Assembly (NCBI GenBank): GCA_030411725.1
Contig: MU839827.1
Span: 992,001-1,056,000, forward strand
Direction: 5' to 3'
Length of the DNA: 64,000 bases
Source: Echria macrotheca
Lineage: Eukaryota > Ascomycota > Sordariomycetes > Sordariales > Schizotheciaceae
In this document: piece after piece, positions 1 through 9,832 of the stretch
Layout of the letters: every line of letters begins with the position of its first letter
Numbering within the stretch: position 1 is the stretch's first letter
Position numbers and translations under genes: made by a program
Notes under the pieces: generated by a model
The model's database searches: none
What the model saw: only the letters and a program-made list of their open reading frames with translations
What the model was told of the DNA's origin: nothing

Positions 1-136
1 CGTTCGGGTCGGGTGGGGGGTATGCGTAGACACATTGCTTGTTGCGCGTCTGGCAGCGACGACAGACGGGATAGGTCAGGTCGCATTTTCGGCGACCGCG
101 GAAGCAGATTTCGCAGGACTGGCGACGGAGTGACAT
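1..136 (-). CDS. Zn2Cys6 transcription factor, 5' part only (cut by window edge)
   Basis: Reading leftwards from an ATG at 136-134, the frame stays open to base 1 and encodes 45 residues. They hold a complete fungal binuclear zinc-cluster motif: cysteines at residues 8, 11, 18, 25, 28 and 35, i.e. C-x2-C-x6-C-x6-C-x2-C-x6-C, with the usual basic residues after the second cysteine (RGRRKC) and proline at residue 23. Such proteins are nuclear DNA-binding regulators that usually bind CGG half-sites as dimers. The motif sits at the extreme N-terminus, which is the normal place. The rest of the gene lies outside the window, so its targets and class cannot be judged. It is transcribed away from the oxygenase gene at 678, giving a divergent pair with about 540 bp between starts. 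Confidence 0.85.
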   Translation of the reverse strand, partial: MSLRRQSCEICFRGRRKCDLTYPVCRRCQTRNKQCVYAYPPPDPN

Positions 137-677
137 TGTGCTACTGTGACGGTGAGTTGGTGACTATGTTGGTTTCTCGATTTTTTTTTTCTGCCGCGAA
201 ATGGCACAATGTTTTGGGGAACGGACGGCGGGGGTTGAACTGCCGGCTGCTTAATAAGAAGAGGGAGAAGAAGAGTCGGAGCGATGATGATGGTTGCTTA
301 CAAACAAATGCAACTGCAGCTGGACATTTCTCGGCTGGTGTATCCGAACGTTGCAACACCCGAAATCCGAATCCAGCCGATTTTGATCCTTGACAACCTC
401 TCGACTTCCGAAAGAACCCTATCTTCCCGCGTATAGAGCCAGAGAAGATACGGAATACCGAATCTTCGACCTCTTCTCCTTCCTCCCCTTTGAACACGCT
501 GACGTCATTGGCACTGCCGACCAGCTGCCGACGGAGCTGACCGCAAAAAAAGCAAACACCAAAGATGGACCCACTTGGTGCACGCGTGGAACAGCCACGG
601 ACGACACGCGACGCGATGAATTTTCTCCCCAGAACTTCACACCAAATTGTGGCCCTCGAATCCGCAACGTCACCAGC
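137..677. other. Intergenic region between divergent genes
   Basis: This separates the zinc-cluster gene (leftward) from the oxygenase gene (rightward). The oxygenase frame stays open upstream of 678, back to about 390, but contains no ATG there and reads as low-conservation sequence, so I treat it as 5' leader. No other gene seen. Confidence 0.5.
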
Positions 678-3600
678 ATGTTATCGTCTCCTTGGTATCC
701 GCCGACCCCCGAGTTTGTGCGCCAACTCTCCAAGGCGCTGAATGCAATCACAACCCCAGGAAGCTTTGCAGCATTCAGAGAGTTCCCATGGAGCAGCATG
801 AAGCCCATCTTGGTCCACGATGTCGGCCACATTGCCGGTTTTCCCCTGCAAGAAACCGTAGCCAGAGATCTGATTGCCAAAGCCCGCCAGGCGCCCTATG
901 GCAAGGGCAGCGAGACCTTTGTCGACACGTCGGTGCGCAACACGTGGGAGCTGGATGCGTCCCAGCTGGAACTCAGTCCGCAATGGAATTCCGTCATCGA
1001 AGATGCCTGCGCCTGGGCCGCCAAGGAACTCGGTGTAACCGTTCCAGTACGGGCCGAGCTGTACAAAATGCTCATCTACGAGAAGGGCGCCATGTTCAAA
1101 GCACACACCGAGTACGGCCTAGTCCTCTCATTTTTTTTCGTTGCTGACCAGTGTAGTACCGAAAAGATTCCAGGGATGTTTGGAACCCTCGTCGTTTATC
1201 TCCCCTCAACGCACGAGGGTGGTGACCTCGTTCTCAAGCACGGTGGTGTCACCAAGGTCTTCAGGGCCTTGGGCACTCAACCATCCATGGCCTGCTGGTA
1301 TTCGGATGTCTCCCACGAGGTCTTACCGGTAACCTCAGGTATTCGATGGGTCCTGACATACAATCTCGCCATCTCGCAACCTCCCAACCAGCCATCGCCC
1401 ATCCTCAGCACGGGGCCTTCTGCTGCAGGGATGAGCGTGGCAGGTTTGGATAGCTTGCGGACGGCCCTGGGCGCGTGGGTGGCCTTACCCGATGGTCATG
1501 ACAAGCCTGACTACCTCTTCTCCCTACTGGATCACACCTACACCGAGGCCAATATCTCCCTCGCATCGCTAAAAGGAGCCGACTCCCACCGGATGCGCTG
1601 CCTAAAGGATGCTTGCGATATGCACAACGTCACACTGTATTTTGGCCTTTTAGAGAAGGTAGTCAAGGGCGCCTGTGAGCCCCACTTCGAGTGGATTCAG
1701 CCTAGGAAGAGACGTCGTGGGAAGCGCAATGGGAAGCGCTACGAGGATTCGGATGACGATGACTGGCATGATTTTAGTGTAGAACTCGATTCTAAACTAT
1801 CGATCAAGCCGCTTCTCACAGCAGATGGACGCGTCGTGCGCAAAAGCTTGAAGCTGAGGGAATATGTCCTCGACAGACTACTAATTCAGGACTGCGAAAA
1901 CCCATTCGAAAAGGCCGCACAGCAAGAGACAGATTACTCAGGTTACACCGGTAACTCGGTGAGCAATGCTTTGCAAACAGGTACGAACGGGACTGACGTT
2001 TGTTCAGGGAGCGACGGCAAAACATTGGTATCGGATGACGGTTTGTCTCCTCCATTTGACTCGAGACTTGGCTGATATCTGGTATAGGTCGCCGTCCTCG
2101 TTCGAAATGACGCCGTTGGCGAATTCCTCACGCCGGGACTTAGCCTGGAAGAGGCAGTACACCTGTTGCAGGATTGCCTTGAGCAATGTTCCAACCTCGA
2201 AACCCGCCGCACGGCTGTTAGCATAGTTTGCGGCCTTGCACCTCTTGTATGGGGCCGGAAGCGAAACTCTCGTTCCCATCTTTCTGTCTACCCTCCGCTC
2301 AATAACTTCGACATCAACCTTGCGTCGAGATTCATCCAGGTGATGCTGGAGAACCGGGAATACAAGCTGGTCAGCGATGCCATAACTTGGTACGGGACGC
2401 AAACTCGCGAAGAGTTGTTCCGCCTCATTGCCAAGAGAGCATCTCAAGACCCTCAGTGCTTTAACCATATTAAGGATAGGTATGTCGTCTCAGTGGCCAC
2501 TTTACCGGTTTCTGACGGCGTCCAGTCTGCTCCAGAACATCCTTCTCCGCCATGTGGAGGATCGCGAGCAACTGGTATATGCTCTCTACCTCCCGGTCGA
2601 GCCGTACCAGTCGCAATACAGGCAATGGGCAGCCAATGAAGTTCTTCCCGGTGTCCTATGCGCATGTTCCGTGCCAAATGCCGGCGAGGAGCATGGAGGT
2701 GCCATCGCGAGAATGGGGAGTCGGCTTGGTGGTATGGGTTATGTGAAAATGACGTGAGTAACCGCGTTTTGTCCCTCTCAACGGCTGCTGACCGTGCATA
2801 GTGTGATCCCCCTTATACAGGAAAAGATCTTGTCGACGCCCTTTGCACTGGAGGCTGTTCTGGCACTCCTTTCATACGCCAATACGGGTCTTCTGGATAA
2901 GCAAACAACGCTTGAGCTGTGCTACCCACTGCTTAAGTCTGTGCTTGAGGCCATGTCACCTTCCACACTGCTTGGCAAGAAAGCCGAAGAGTACCGTGCT
3001 GCAAAACAGGGCCAGCAAAGCTATAGAGGCGGTTTCTCCTATGTGCGCAGCGAGTATAGGGAAGCTCTGTCCGCGACGAGGTTCATTTACCCCGCTCTGC
3101 TGGCCAAGGGACTGAATTACTGCATCCAATTCGGGTGGGACGAGCTGGTCAGGCTATTTGCCCTCAAGGTGACGGCTAACATCAAAGATATTCCTCCCGG
3201 GGAGTTCGGCGACCTCTGGGTTGCGTTTGTCCGGGAGCTCATGCCGGCGCTCGAAGAGGCCAACCTTCTTTCGTTGCCACGTTACCGAGAGCTCGCATGC
3301 GCTATTTTGGAGGCATACCTTGACAAGTACGTCGGCATGGAACAGGCCGGCGTGAAGCCCGTGAGCTGCGATTGCCCCGACTGCACAGACCTGAACCGCT
3401 TCCTTGCGTCGGCCGAGACGGAGTGGCTTCTCAATGCGGACATACAGAGGACCGAGCACGTGGAGGAGAAAATACGCCAGTCAGCACAAGCCGGTATCAA
3501 AGTCGCGCCCGAATCTGTCGGTCAAAACTCCCGGGCTCTCCTCGTCAAGAAGCCTCGCGGCGCCGAGGGCTGGGTGGAGCGCTTCAAGGAAGCCATGTTC

Positions 3601-3791
3601 GAGTTCCGGGAATTTCATCAAGAAAGATTGAAGGTGCTCTTGGGGAGCGCTATGACGAGATTGCCAACATGCGTCGGATTCGTATAAAGGATTCTAATGG
3701 CGAGGTGGCAGGTGGGCCGTTGTCATGGGTCCCAGATACGGACCTGGGTCGAGCAGGTGTAAAGAGGAAGGCTGACGATAACTGGTCGTAA
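678..3791 (+). CDS. Fe(II)/2-oxoglutarate-dependent oxygenase-like protein, probable C-terminal frameshift
   Basis: Model: exons 678-1111, 1157-1958, 2008-2040, 2088-2479, 2526-2753 and 2802 onward. The first intron (45 bp) is a multiple of three and has no stop, but removing it turns HTE into the H-T-D iron-binding motif (FKAHTDTEKIPGMFG), so it is real. A second conserved block, CWYSDVSHEVLPVTSG followed by RWVLTYNL, supplies the distal His and the Arg expected to bind 2-oxoglutarate. After the oxygenase fold comes a long helical C-terminal region of unknown role. Start is the first in-frame ATG. At the GGGG run 3642-3645 the frame continues to a stop at 3687 after a short unconvincing tail. 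Shifted by one base it reads on to 3791 through a charged, conserved-looking end (GERYDEIANMRRIRI). I infer one missing G. An additional intron near 2230-2330 is possible. Substrate unknown. Confidence 0.75.
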
Positions 3792-4186
3792 GTAGGACGC
3801 GGTTGGACATTTGGAGAGTGGGTTGATTTATTGGCGTGCACATAGAGTACAGGGCGACCTAAGGCCCCTCGGCCGATGAGCCTAGGCTCGTGCATCCGAG
3901 GATATGAGATATTTAGATGCCTGGGTTCTGTGTTTGGTGTTAAATCTGCGAGATGGAACATGCCAGATTTGCCCATCCTTTATACTATCCTGTTCCTTTT
4001 GGTACCCGTCCGTGGTACGAAGCGACCTTTTATACGCTATAAGTTTAGGCTACGGGCGTTAGGGGGAATGATCGAGACGGTTCACCAAGCCTGTCGATAG
4101 CCAAAAATACAGGGCCGCCAAAAATACACGTTTCAGAGTCCCTTCCTAACGACTCTTAACGCCAGTATCCTAACGTTTGACATTAA
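3792..4186. other. Intergenic, 3' flank of oxygenase
   Basis: No coding region or RNA gene recognised. It runs up to the target-site TAA of the inverted-repeat element. Confidence 0.4.
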
Positions 4187-4684
4187 GGGCGCGTTCGGAT
4201 ACGATTTTTTTGCTGAAATCCGGGCTTGATTATCTCAGCAAAATCAGCAAGGCTGTCGGGGGCTGCTGATCCTGCTTTTGCCAGCCGAAGGGACCACTTC
4301 TGTGGGTATCGTTAGCCTTGCGTAATTAACGAAGTTAGAAAGCTGTTCGGAGTGCTTTCGTTTGCTGATTTTCTCGCTAAATAGAAGTGTGGCGTTGGGG
4401 TGGATAAAGGTGTGGTGTTGAAGTGGATAACGAGATCATTTTTTGCAACTTCAGCAAGCCATAAGCATAGGTTTTGGTGCTTACAGCTTCAGCAAAATTT
4501 CAGCAAGATGCGCGAGGTATAATTGGCTGGATCGTTGATGTGGGTCCGTTTGCTGAAATGTTTGCTGATGGAGCGGATTTCAGCAAAAGTTGGAGTTTTC
4601 GCTTAAGAACAGCTTGCTGATGGACCCTTTTTTAAGCGATAATCAAGCCCCATTTCAGCAAAAAAATCGTATCCGAACGCGCCC
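4187..4684. mobile_element. 498-bp MITE with ~47-bp terminal inverted repeats, TAA target duplication
   Basis: The left end 4187-4234 and the reverse complement of the right end 4638-4684 match almost perfectly for about 47 bases, starting GGGCGCGTTCGGATACG. The only difference in the first 46 is a small mismatch/indel (ATCCGGG against ATGGGG). TAA occurs directly outside both ends (4184-4186 and 4685-4687), a 3-bp target-site duplication as made by PIF/Harbinger-type transposases. There is no coding capacity. The interior carries about a dozen copies of TTGCTGA or its complement TCAGCAA in both orientations, resembling subterminal transposase-binding repeats. I infer a non-autonomous DNA transposon. 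The near-identity of the ends and intact duplication argue for a fairly recent insertion. Confidence 0.85.
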
Positions 4685-5539
4685 TAAGTCATGGATGGGG
4701 ATATACTTCCCTCCTGGGTCGACGACGTAAGTCGTCCGGTATATGGAGTGTGTCTTGTAGGGCATTAGTCATGTCCAGGCTTACATCTGCTTGGAGTTCC
4801 CAAGGTTGGGATGAAGTTTCTGCGCATCCACGTCAATATGGCCTTGTCATGAGGTTCAAATTTGAGATTTGAAAAGAGTGGATAAAATTGTGTCTAGTTC
4901 TGATTTATATGAGCTCGTCCTGCAATGTTTTAAGAGTAAGGTACCTATTCTGGAGGAGATCGACTGCCTTATGATGAACATGGCGATCAATGCAGCCGGG
5001 CTTCATTTACGTTGGGCTTGGTCCCGGGGCTTGATCGTGACGTGTGTCCACCAAAAATGAACGCAGCACCAAAATGAGTGGTAAGAAGTGGTCTGGTCAA
5101 TTCTGTCCGGGCTGACGCCCTGGGTGGGGTTAAATACTGGTATTTGCCCCACATCCTCCCCGTGCTTTTCTGGTGGGTCTTTCATGTGTGTGAGTATGCC
5201 TTGGCATATCGTGGAACCCAGCCGGCTCTAACGAGCTGATGAGGGAGGGCATTGCTTCGTCTCACCGGAGCACCGACAATGCGCTGAAGTTCCTGGTCAA
5301 GATTATGGACACACAGAACGCATTCTTCCTCTGCCGAAAATCATCCGCCATGCCCTGATCGACAAGTTCTGTCCAGTCGATTATTGACTCGAGCTCCCCT
5401 GCGTGTCTGACACAGGTGTATTTTGATTCGGGAGTTTGGAGGGCGGGGGAGGGGGGGGGGGGTTGCAAAGGGGGGGAATCGTCCCCTCATATGTCAAGCC
5501 CGGGGGCGGAGGTATCTACCGTACTGGTCAGCAAGGAGG

Positions 5540-5824
5540 AGTGGAATTAACGGTGCTACACGTAAAGAATACTTACTACGACGTCTTGCGGCACAAAGCG
5601 AATCGAAAATACACCGTGACTTTGCGCAGCGAGTACTCCAGAAAGTTGCACGTCGCCGAGACCGCAAGGTCCACAAGGCCCGAGAAGCAAAAGCAAAGGC
5701 CCAACAGGCCCTACAGGCCAAACAGGCCAAACAGGCCACACCTACTGTACCCGAGGCAGTTATGCAGGTCGACGGAGAAAAGACCGAGAATAAGGAGGAT
5801 GATAAACAGGGTACTAATTGTTAG
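5540..5824 (+). pseudogene. Possible coding remnant, Lys/Ala/Gln-rich
   Basis: An open frame without an ATG near its start ends at 5824. Its last ~90 residues are strongly charged: an Arg/Lys-rich stretch, then Ala-Lys-Gln repeats encoded by tandem AAACAGGCC units at 5701-5740, then an acidic tail. This could be the end of a decayed transposon-encoded protein or a chance reading through a repeat. No family recognised. Confidence 0.2.
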
Positions 5825-5848
5825 GGCGCTGCACCGCGCAGGCCCTAA
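5821..5848. repeat. Short inverted repeat (hairpin)
   Basis: TTAGGGC at 5821-5827 pairs with GCCCTAA at 5842-5848 around a GC-rich loop. A second small inverted repeat (ATCAATTGA / TCAATTGAT) follows at about 5871-5897. The stop codon of the remnant frame sits in the first arm, so this could act as a terminator-like or transposon-end structure. Confidence 0.45.
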
Positions 5849-6050
5849 CGAGCTATATAGAGCGCTGAGATCAATTGAGCTGGCAGTTCAATTGATTTGT
5901 ATCCTTTTATAGGGCATGGCTCAGTTGTCGTTAGCGCTGCAGCTGGCGCCGTGACACTAATAGTGAAGAGTGATCAGGTAGTTCTATTCAAATAAAGAAC
6001 TCAATCGTTGTTTTCTGCAAAGTAAAACTACAGTGTGAAAAATATATATT

Positions 6051-6160
6051 GTAAACGGGTTACCCATTTCATTCTGGGTTACCCATGGGTTACTCATTAT
6101 TTTCTGGGTTACCCATGGGTAACCCATTTTTTTTCCGGTTTACCCATGGGTGGGTAATTC
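6051..6160. repeat. Repeated GGGTTACCCATGGGT palindromes
   Basis: Three diverged copies of a GGTTACCCATGGGTTACC-like unit lie in about 110 bp. The middle copy, 6105-6126, is a perfect 22-bp palindrome. Poly-T/A stretches separate the copies. Such dense short palindromes are seen near ends of fungal DNA transposons, but no element boundaries could be found here. Confidence 0.6.
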
Positions 6161-6802
6161 CCAGGCCTAGTTCATGTTGAGGTATCTTTGCCAAGGTGTG
6201 TTTCACAAAGACACAAGATCTCGACCTCTGTATCCATGCATCTTCCTTTTTTTTAAAGAAAAGAAATAGAGCTAGACCTAGTAAAAATACTGTAAGGCCG
6301 ATTCCGGGGCGAGATTCTGCGCTAGATAGGTGTCAGGGATTAGCAGAGGACTCCGTGGTCCCTTCACCGTATCATGACGCATCCGGATATGTTTACAGGT
6401 GGTGTGCGTAGTCAGGTATGCTATGAAGTTTCGCGAAGCTGAGTTTTTCGAGAGTGTTTTTACCGGAGCCCGACGAATAGAGTGTTTTTTTTTCCGTGTC
6501 GGCATCGTGTCGGTAGACGAACGCAAAGTACTCCATACCTAGCCTCCCCAGTTCACAGGCATCTGTTACGCTACCGTTGCACCGTCGTCCGCACCGCTGT
6601 GACTTGCAAGCAAGCCTACTGTTGAAATTCCGACCGATCATGTGCGGAACCGACCACTAAAGGACGCGCAGCAGCGCTGCAGAGGTGCAGCATGGCCACT
6701 GTAGCCTACTGCAGGACTTGGTTAGATCCGTCTAGTTCTGACCCCAATGACGTACCGAGTCAGTAGGTAGTTGAGATCTGGCATGTGGTTGCAGTATAGT
6801 GG

Positions 6803-6810
6803 TATATAAA
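6803..6810 (+). promoter_or_regulatory. TATA box for F-box gene
   Basis: TATATAAA lies 185 bp upstream of the ATG at 6995, in an otherwise mixed-composition promoter. Spacing suits a leader of roughly 150 bases. Confidence 0.45.
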
Positions 6811-6994
6811 GAGGTTCTGATCGTCATCAGAGACGACAGCAGCTTTCACCTCGTTGTGCTCAGCATCAAATCTCATCGGAGCACACCACAGTTGGCCCAC
6901 ACACCACGGGCGACGAATGCGAAGACGTTCCATTCTCTAGATCCTACGACCACAATTCTGTGTCAACAATTTTCTTCTTGAGGCAGACATAATT

Positions 6995-8983
6995 ATGGCG
7001 CCTCCTGCTCGCAGGCTCGATGACCTGCCCGTCGAGATTATTTCTCTAGTGGCTGAGTGGCTCTCCGCAGAGCACATGCCCAGCCTGGTGGCATTTGCTC
7101 AGGCAAGCAAGTTCTGCCATTCAATCGCCCAGCGTCTGCTGTTCCATACTATCCATCTCGAGACTCCCCATCTCAATACCCTGGGCGAGCAACGCTTCAT
7201 TGGCTGGCTGCAACAGTTCCAGGCCCTTCTCGACCGCCATGACGCCTTTCGATACGTCCGTCGCCTATACATTCGCGAGAGCTTTGAGGACTTTCGCGAA
7301 GTCGAGGACAATGAACAGCCGCCGCTCCGCAGACTCACCTCGCCCTTCGTCGGGGATGACCCTCTCTCAGCCTTGGATGCCGATCGGGACCCGGAGAGTT
7401 ATACCGCCCTCATACCGCTCACCGACTTCAGCTATGCCAGCGCCGAGGACGCATGCAAAGAAAATGGGTCGGAAGGCTGGCAGGTACTGGCGCGCTTGCT
7501 GCAGCAACTCACCGGCCTAGCCGAACTTCACTTCAGGAGCTTCAGCCAGTTTCCGCCCTGCCTCCTCGACGCCCTGCACCAGCACCGGCCGCGGTGTCGG
7601 CTGTTCCTCGACACTTTCCGGTTGCGGAGCCTGCATTCCGAGGATCCCGATCCGTACGAACTCCGCCTTGTGACCTCGCCGTGTCTCTACCGCGTCAGAA
7701 TGCTTTGCTGGCCTAGAACCGACGCCGAGAGCTCCAGCAACCAGCCCCGATCTGATAATGCAGACGCTATAAAACGGATAGTCAGTACCATGGCCCCGAA
7801 TGTGCGAGAGATCAGCTTGACCTATCTCGCTTTCTACGACCGACACCGTGCCTCTGAACTCCCCTCGCCCGGCTGGCTACCTGACAGCGACGCAACGACA
7901 ACGACCATGTCTGACCGTGCAGCCCGGGGGTCGGTTAGAACACTACTCCTGGCGGGTCGCAAGAACTGGTTGCTCCCCGCCGACGAGCTGAAGAGGTGGA
8001 GCCTATCAACCAACTTCGCCAGCCTCCGTGTCCTTGGCCTCACCTTCACTAACGGTGTTAGCTCGGCCATGATACGATCTCTGGCGGGAGAGCGTGACTT
8101 GTCATCCCTCACAACGTTGGCCTTATCTGTCAAGAGAGCCACGAGAGACTCTCCGGCCTATTATGAGGAGGTACAATGCTTTCTTGGAGGCCTGACGCAC
8201 CTGTCGACTCTGCACCTCTTGTACTTTGAGCCGCGGCTTAGGCCTGCCGGTCCCGAGCTCACTCAGTTGGGCTCTAGCTTACGCACACTAACCTTACGTG
8301 GCGGCGTCATCATCGAGGATCCTCGTGTTATTTCCCATCTCGGAGAGACCTCCCCTCTTTTGGAGGAGCTGGCAATCCCTTTGCCGCGGTCTGGTGGAGA
8401 TGAAGCCGAGGTCAACCTGTACCGGACACTCGGCGCCTCTTTGCCCCGGTTGCGGCGACTAGCCCTAACTCTGGACTCATGGCACCGCTTCTTCAAAGGG
8501 GCTGACGCCGTTAATCCAGAGTTCGACGACTTTGAGCGGCAGCTCTGCGGTCGCTCAAACTTACTCAACGGCCAACTGATCTGGCTGCTCAGGGACCACG
8601 CCGTAGATGAGACGCTCGCTCGAAGTATCTTTGACGCCATCTCGTCAGCCAAGCCGCGTGATCTGGCTGTGCCGCTTGACTGTCTGAGGATCCACGTTCC
8701 GAGAGTCTCTTTTGACTCCAGAATGATTCGGGAGGTTCCCGACCTAGAGCGTGTCATCACCGACCTGCGCCGCTCCTGGTTGCTGACTCGGAGCGTACGG
8801 GACGACCGACCAGGCGAGCTCGTGGTATCCCACGTCATCGGATACAAATCTTACTGGGGCCGGCGGCCCTACCTCGACCGTTTTGAGCCACGGTGGACCC
8901 TATACGATGTAGTGGACCACATCTGGCCCGGCGGGGACGAGCGGTTCTTCAAGTGGCAGAGTCAGCCACTCCAGGTTCAGTAG
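6995..8983 (+). CDS. F-box domain protein (662 aa)
   Basis: Uninterrupted frame from ATG 6995. The N-terminus (residues about 8-50) reads LDDLPVEIISLVAEWLSAEH followed by a Ser/Leu pattern ending SIAQRLLFHTIHLE, the usual fungal F-box that docks onto Skp1 in SCF ubiquitin ligases. The remainder is a long leucine-rich region with irregular Leu spacing such as LRVLGLTF, LTTLALSV and LSTLHLLYF, likely forming the LRR-like substrate-binding part. No transmembrane segment or signal peptide. It would act in cytosol or nucleus by recruiting an unknown target for ubiquitination. Fungal genomes carry many such single-copy, fast-evolving F-box genes, so the specific role cannot be inferred. No intron is needed. 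Confidence 0.85.
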   Translation: MAPPARRLDDLPVEIISLVAEWLSAEHMPSLVAFAQASKFCHSIAQRLLFHTIHLETPHLNTLGEQRFIGWLQQFQALLDRHDAFRYVRRLYIRESFEDFREVEDNEQPPLRRLTSPFVGDDPLSALDADRDPESYTALIPLTDFSYASAEDACKENGSEGWQVLARLLQQLTGLAELHFRSFSQFPPCLLDALHQHRPRCRLFLDTFRLRSLHSEDPDPYELRLVTSPCLYRVRMLCWPRTDAESSSNQPRSDNADAIKRIVSTMAPNVREISLTYLAFYDRHRASELPSPGWLPDSDATTTTMSDRAARGSVRTLLLAGRKNWLLPADELKRWSLSTNFASLRVLGLTFTNGVSSAMIRSLAGERDLSSLTTLALSVKRATRDSPAYYEEVQCFLGGLTHLSTLHLLYFEPRLRPAGPELTQLGSSLRTLTLRGGVIIEDPRVISHLGETSPLLEELAIPLPRSGGDEAEVNLYRTLGASLPRLRRLALTLDSWHRFFKGADAVNPEFDDFERQLCGRSNLLNGQLIWLLRDHAVDETLARSIFDAISSAKPRDLAVPLDCLRIHVPRVSFDSRMIREVPDLERVITDLRRSWLLTRSVRDDRPGELVVSHVIGYKSYWGRRPYLDRFEPRWTLYDVVDHIWPGGDERFFKWQSQPLQVQ

Positions 8984-9832
8984 GGACTGTCATCATGGGT
9001 GAAACCCAGCGCGTCCACCAACGGTGCGAAGACTCAGGTAAACCAGGCAAATGCCAGGTAAATGAAGAGAAAAACAGTTCAATTCCAGGCAAAGCTGAAC
9101 ATTCGTTATTTTGACTTTATTTGCCTGGAATCCTGGATCTGGTTACATTTTGCCATTTGATATGTGGCTGGATTCTGGGTATGGTACAGCGTTTTTATTC
9201 CCAATCGCAGGACGCGGTTATTAAGATGGATTCGTGACATTTATCGGGAAGGGATAGTTGGCCGGACGGATTAACTGAGGCACGTGGGTAGATACCGATA
9301 TGGATCCAAATATGATAGCCAGAACCAGCCAATGTCACAGCTTTGATAAGTGCCCGACCAGTTAAGGAATCCACATTCGATGTGAAAGAGAAGTTGGGAT
9401 GAATTGAACCTAGAGACCGGATTGAACCAGTCACTGTTCAAAGCCCCACCCGTCGGCAAAAGCTGCCGAGCGTGAAAAACTTTGTCCCAGATCTGCAGTC
9501 ACTTAAAGTTAAACCGTACATCCGATGGCGCCTTTCGTTGAAGTACTCATGCTGCCCATCATGCCCATCATCGAGTCACCAATGACACACAATATTAATC
9601 TGCTCTCATCCCCAAACTTGCGTCTGATTCATTGGGCATTGACTCATGTTATCGAAAAATGAAGGGTCGGAACAGGCAGCAGTCACGTGGATCCCTATCA
9701 GTCCCGCCAAGACGCCATCGCAGACGAATCACACCCGAGATAGGTACCTCGGGTCCGGGAGAGAGGGGTATTTCAAGAGAAATTGCCCCCATCATCAACA
9801 ACATCGCACAAATCCAAGCTCCCCAATTCAAC
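8984..9832. other. Intergenic with one hairpin
   Basis: ATTCCAGGCAAA (9082-9093) and TTTGCCTGGAAT (9120-9131) are perfect inverted repeats with a 26-base loop just downstream of the F-box gene, probably in its 3' untranslated region or a decayed repeat. No gene recognised up to the methyltransferase start. Confidence 0.4.

Larger units (their letters stand above)
4685..6994. other. Long repeat-rich intergenic region
   Basis: It holds several short repeats listed separately, a G-rich run near 5446-5475, and no gene that I can support. The nearest TATA element belongs to the F-box gene. Confidence 0.45.

Noticed and set aside
390..677. In-frame extension upstream of the oxygenase
   Set aside because: Contains no ATG; the first in-frame ATG is at 678.
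9390..9480. B-box-like GGTTCAATTC on the minus strand as a tRNA gene
   Set aside because: No A box at a proper distance and no cloverleaf pairing.
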